From Micromonospora cabrerizensis (GTDB lineage: Bacteria > Actinomycetota > Actinomycetes > Mycobacteriales > Micromonosporaceae): a stretch of DNA of 64,000 nucleotides. Below are positions 62,942-64,000 of this stretch, one piece after another. Made by a program: the position numbers and the translations under genes. Where the stretch lies: the NCBI RefSeq assembly GCF_022230955.1, contig NZ_JAKKFI010000047.1, forward strand, positions 1 through 64,000, read 5' to 3'. The notes beneath the pieces are model-generated. The model saw nothing but the letters and a program-made list of their open reading frames with translations. It had not been told where the DNA came from and made no database searches. Each line of letters opens with the position of its first letter. Position 1 is the stretch's first letter.

Positions 62942-63604
62942 ATGGCCGACGTGAACGGTCCGACGGACCCCGAGACGAGTATGGCTGCCGCGCTGGACGC
63001 GGCGGCCGCAAGCCTGCTTGGCATCTGGGAATCCGCCCGGGAGGGGACCGCCAGTCGCGTCTCCGGCGCCCAGCTACGGGCCGTGATGGTGGTGGAACAG
63101 GCCGACGGGATCAACCTGCGTCGGCTCGCCACCCGACTCGACATGCTGCTCAGCTCCGCCAGCCGCCTCTGTGACCGGCTGGTCGCCGCCGGCATGTTGG
63201 AGCGCGTGCCGGGCCGCTTCGACCGGCGGGAGATCTCGCTGCACCTCACCCCGGAGGCCCGCCGGCTTCTCGCCGAGCTTCGGGCGGACCGTCAGGAACA
63301 GCTCGGGGCCGTGCTGGCCGAAATGAGCCCGGAGGGCCGCGACGCGCTCCTGCGGGGGATGCGGGAATTCGACGAGGTCGGTCGCCGCCAGCAGGCGCAC
63401 GCCGCGGCGGCACTGGCCGAGCCGACGGGGCAGGAGGGCTGGCCGGACGGCCCGGACCGACCCGGTGGGCGGCCTCAGCCCACCGATCCGGGCCGGCAGA
63501 CCCGCGGGGCCTGGGCAGGCTCGTCGTCGGGCGACCAGGAACGCCCGGCCGGCCCCACCCGGGACTGGCCGGCCGGCGGCCCACCGGTGGCACGAACCGC
63601 CTGA
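62942..63604 (+). CDS. MarR-family transcriptional regulator
   Basis: A 220-residue protein. The winged helix (about 50-120) has LRRLATRLDMLLSSASRLCDRLVAAGMLERVPGRFDRREISLHLT, the MarR recognition helix and wing. About 75 C-terminal residues are Pro/Gly-rich and disordered, unusual for this family. The 57-bp divergent promoter with the phosphatase gene suggests it may control both. The ligand is unknown. Confidence 0.85.
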   Translation: MADVNGPTDPETSMAAALDAAAASLLGIWESAREGTASRVSGAQLRAVMVVEQADGINLRRLATRLDMLLSSASRLCDRLVAAGMLERVPGRFDRREISLHLTPEARRLLAELRADRQEQLGAVLAEMSPEGRDALLRGMREFDEVGRRQQAHAAAALAEPTGQEGWPDGPDRPGGRPQPTDPGRQTRGAWAGSSSGDQERPAGPTRDWPAGGPPVARTA

Positions 63605-63670
63605 CCGGGCCGCTCGGGGCTGGTGCGGCCGTGGCCAGGTCGCGCACACTCCGCGCCGCCGCCGGCCCGC

Positions 63671-64000
63671 TCACGCCGGCACCGATGCGCACACGGCCAG
63701 CATCGCGACGTCGTCGTGGGCCTGGCCGTCCAACCAGTCGTCGACCGCCCGCAGCACCCGGTCGATCAGCACCGCCGGCGGCTGCCCGGCCGCCGCCGCG
63801 ACCGCGGCGCGCAGCCGGGCCTCGCCGAACATCGCCGTGTCGCGGGGGCCACGCGCCTCGGTCACCCCATCGGTGTACGCGAGCAGCAGGTCACCCGGGT
63901 CGAGGTGCACCCGGGTCTCGGCGAACCGTGCGGCCGCCAGCGCCCCGACCGGCATACCGCCGACCGGCACCGGGGTGACGGTGCCGTCGGTGGTGAGCAG
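63671..64000 (-). CDS. SpoIIE-type phosphatase, C-terminal part (runs off window)
   Basis: The visible 109 residues are the end of a PP2C/SpoIIE catalytic domain, with LLLAYTDGVTEARG and AHDDVAMLAVCAS (acidic metal ligands intact, unlike the gene at 61754). The reading frame is open to 64000, so the gene begins beyond the window. Two SpoIIE-like phosphatases flank the MarR gene. Confidence 0.85.
   Translation of the reverse strand: MLTTDGTVTPVPVGGMPVGALAAARFAETRVHLDPGDLLLAYTDGVTEARGPRDTAMFGEARLRAAVAAAAGQPPAVLIDRVLRAVDDWLDGQAHDDVAMLAVCASVPA

Overview
The window is chromosomal DNA from a high-GC actinomycete, most likely Micromonospora or a close relative in the Micromonosporaceae. This rests on very high GC at third codon positions, many GTG starts, strong GGAGG-type ribosome sites, an actinobacterial NucS, a Scy/FilP-like pair of DivIVA-type coiled-coil proteins, a CvnABCD conservon, a very large NAD-glutamate dehydrogenase and a CBM2-GH6 cellulase. 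The genus is an inference. I saw no rRNA or tRNA genes, no phage and no CRISPR array.

Layout. 1-5.8 kb: tandem repeats, PduO-type cobalamin adenosyltransferase, MurA with Asp in place of the catalytic Cys, 3-hydroxyacyl-CoA dehydrogenase, Tat-type esterase, ABC-2 drug exporter. 5.9-18 kb: ethylmalonyl-CoA mutase, DUF4126 protein, NucS, methyltransferase, aldehyde dehydrogenase, FHA protein, alpha/beta hydrolase, a double-length 3-hydroxyacyl-CoA dehydrogenase, an ECF sigma factor with its membrane partner, a small zinc-ligand protein and another hydrolase. 18-24.5 kb: AI-2E-type transporter, a DUF559-like nuclease gene bracketed by two identical perfect palindromes, and the two coiled-coil proteins. 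24.8-31.9 kb: crotonyl-CoA carboxylase/reductase, methylmalonyl-CoA epimerase, acetyl-CoA acetyltransferase, MeaB, Asp23-family protein and isobutyryl-CoA mutase large subunit. 32-42.4 kb: YbbN-like protein, arginase-family protein with a long repeat tail, penicillin-binding lipoprotein and the large glutamate dehydrogenase. 42.4-47 kb: class F-like sortase, a repetitive charged surface protein and the cellulase. 47-53 kb: small proteins, a Na+/solute symporter, a pair of related stress-region proteins and catalase. 53-64 kb: conservon, lactonase-family propeller, substrate-binding/VWA protein, polyprenyl-P sugar transferase, SpoIIE-type phosphatase, MarR regulator and the end of a second phosphatase that runs off the window.

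How the genes fit together. The first 32 kb holds much of the ethylmalonyl-CoA / C4 acyl-CoA system: thiolase, 3-hydroxyacyl-CoA dehydrogenases, crotonyl-CoA carboxylase/reductase, epimerase, ethylmalonyl-CoA mutase, isobutyryl-CoA mutase, the mutase chaperone MeaB and the enzyme that makes adenosylcobalamin. A shared semi-palindromic motif (core TAGC-N3-CGTTCAG) lies just upstream of four of these genes, with two degenerate copies at two more promoter regions. This looks like a single-regulator regulon that I have not seen named, and it is the main discovery candidate. Second candidates are the palindrome-flanked nuclease gene and the repeat-rich surface protein overlapping its sortase gene.
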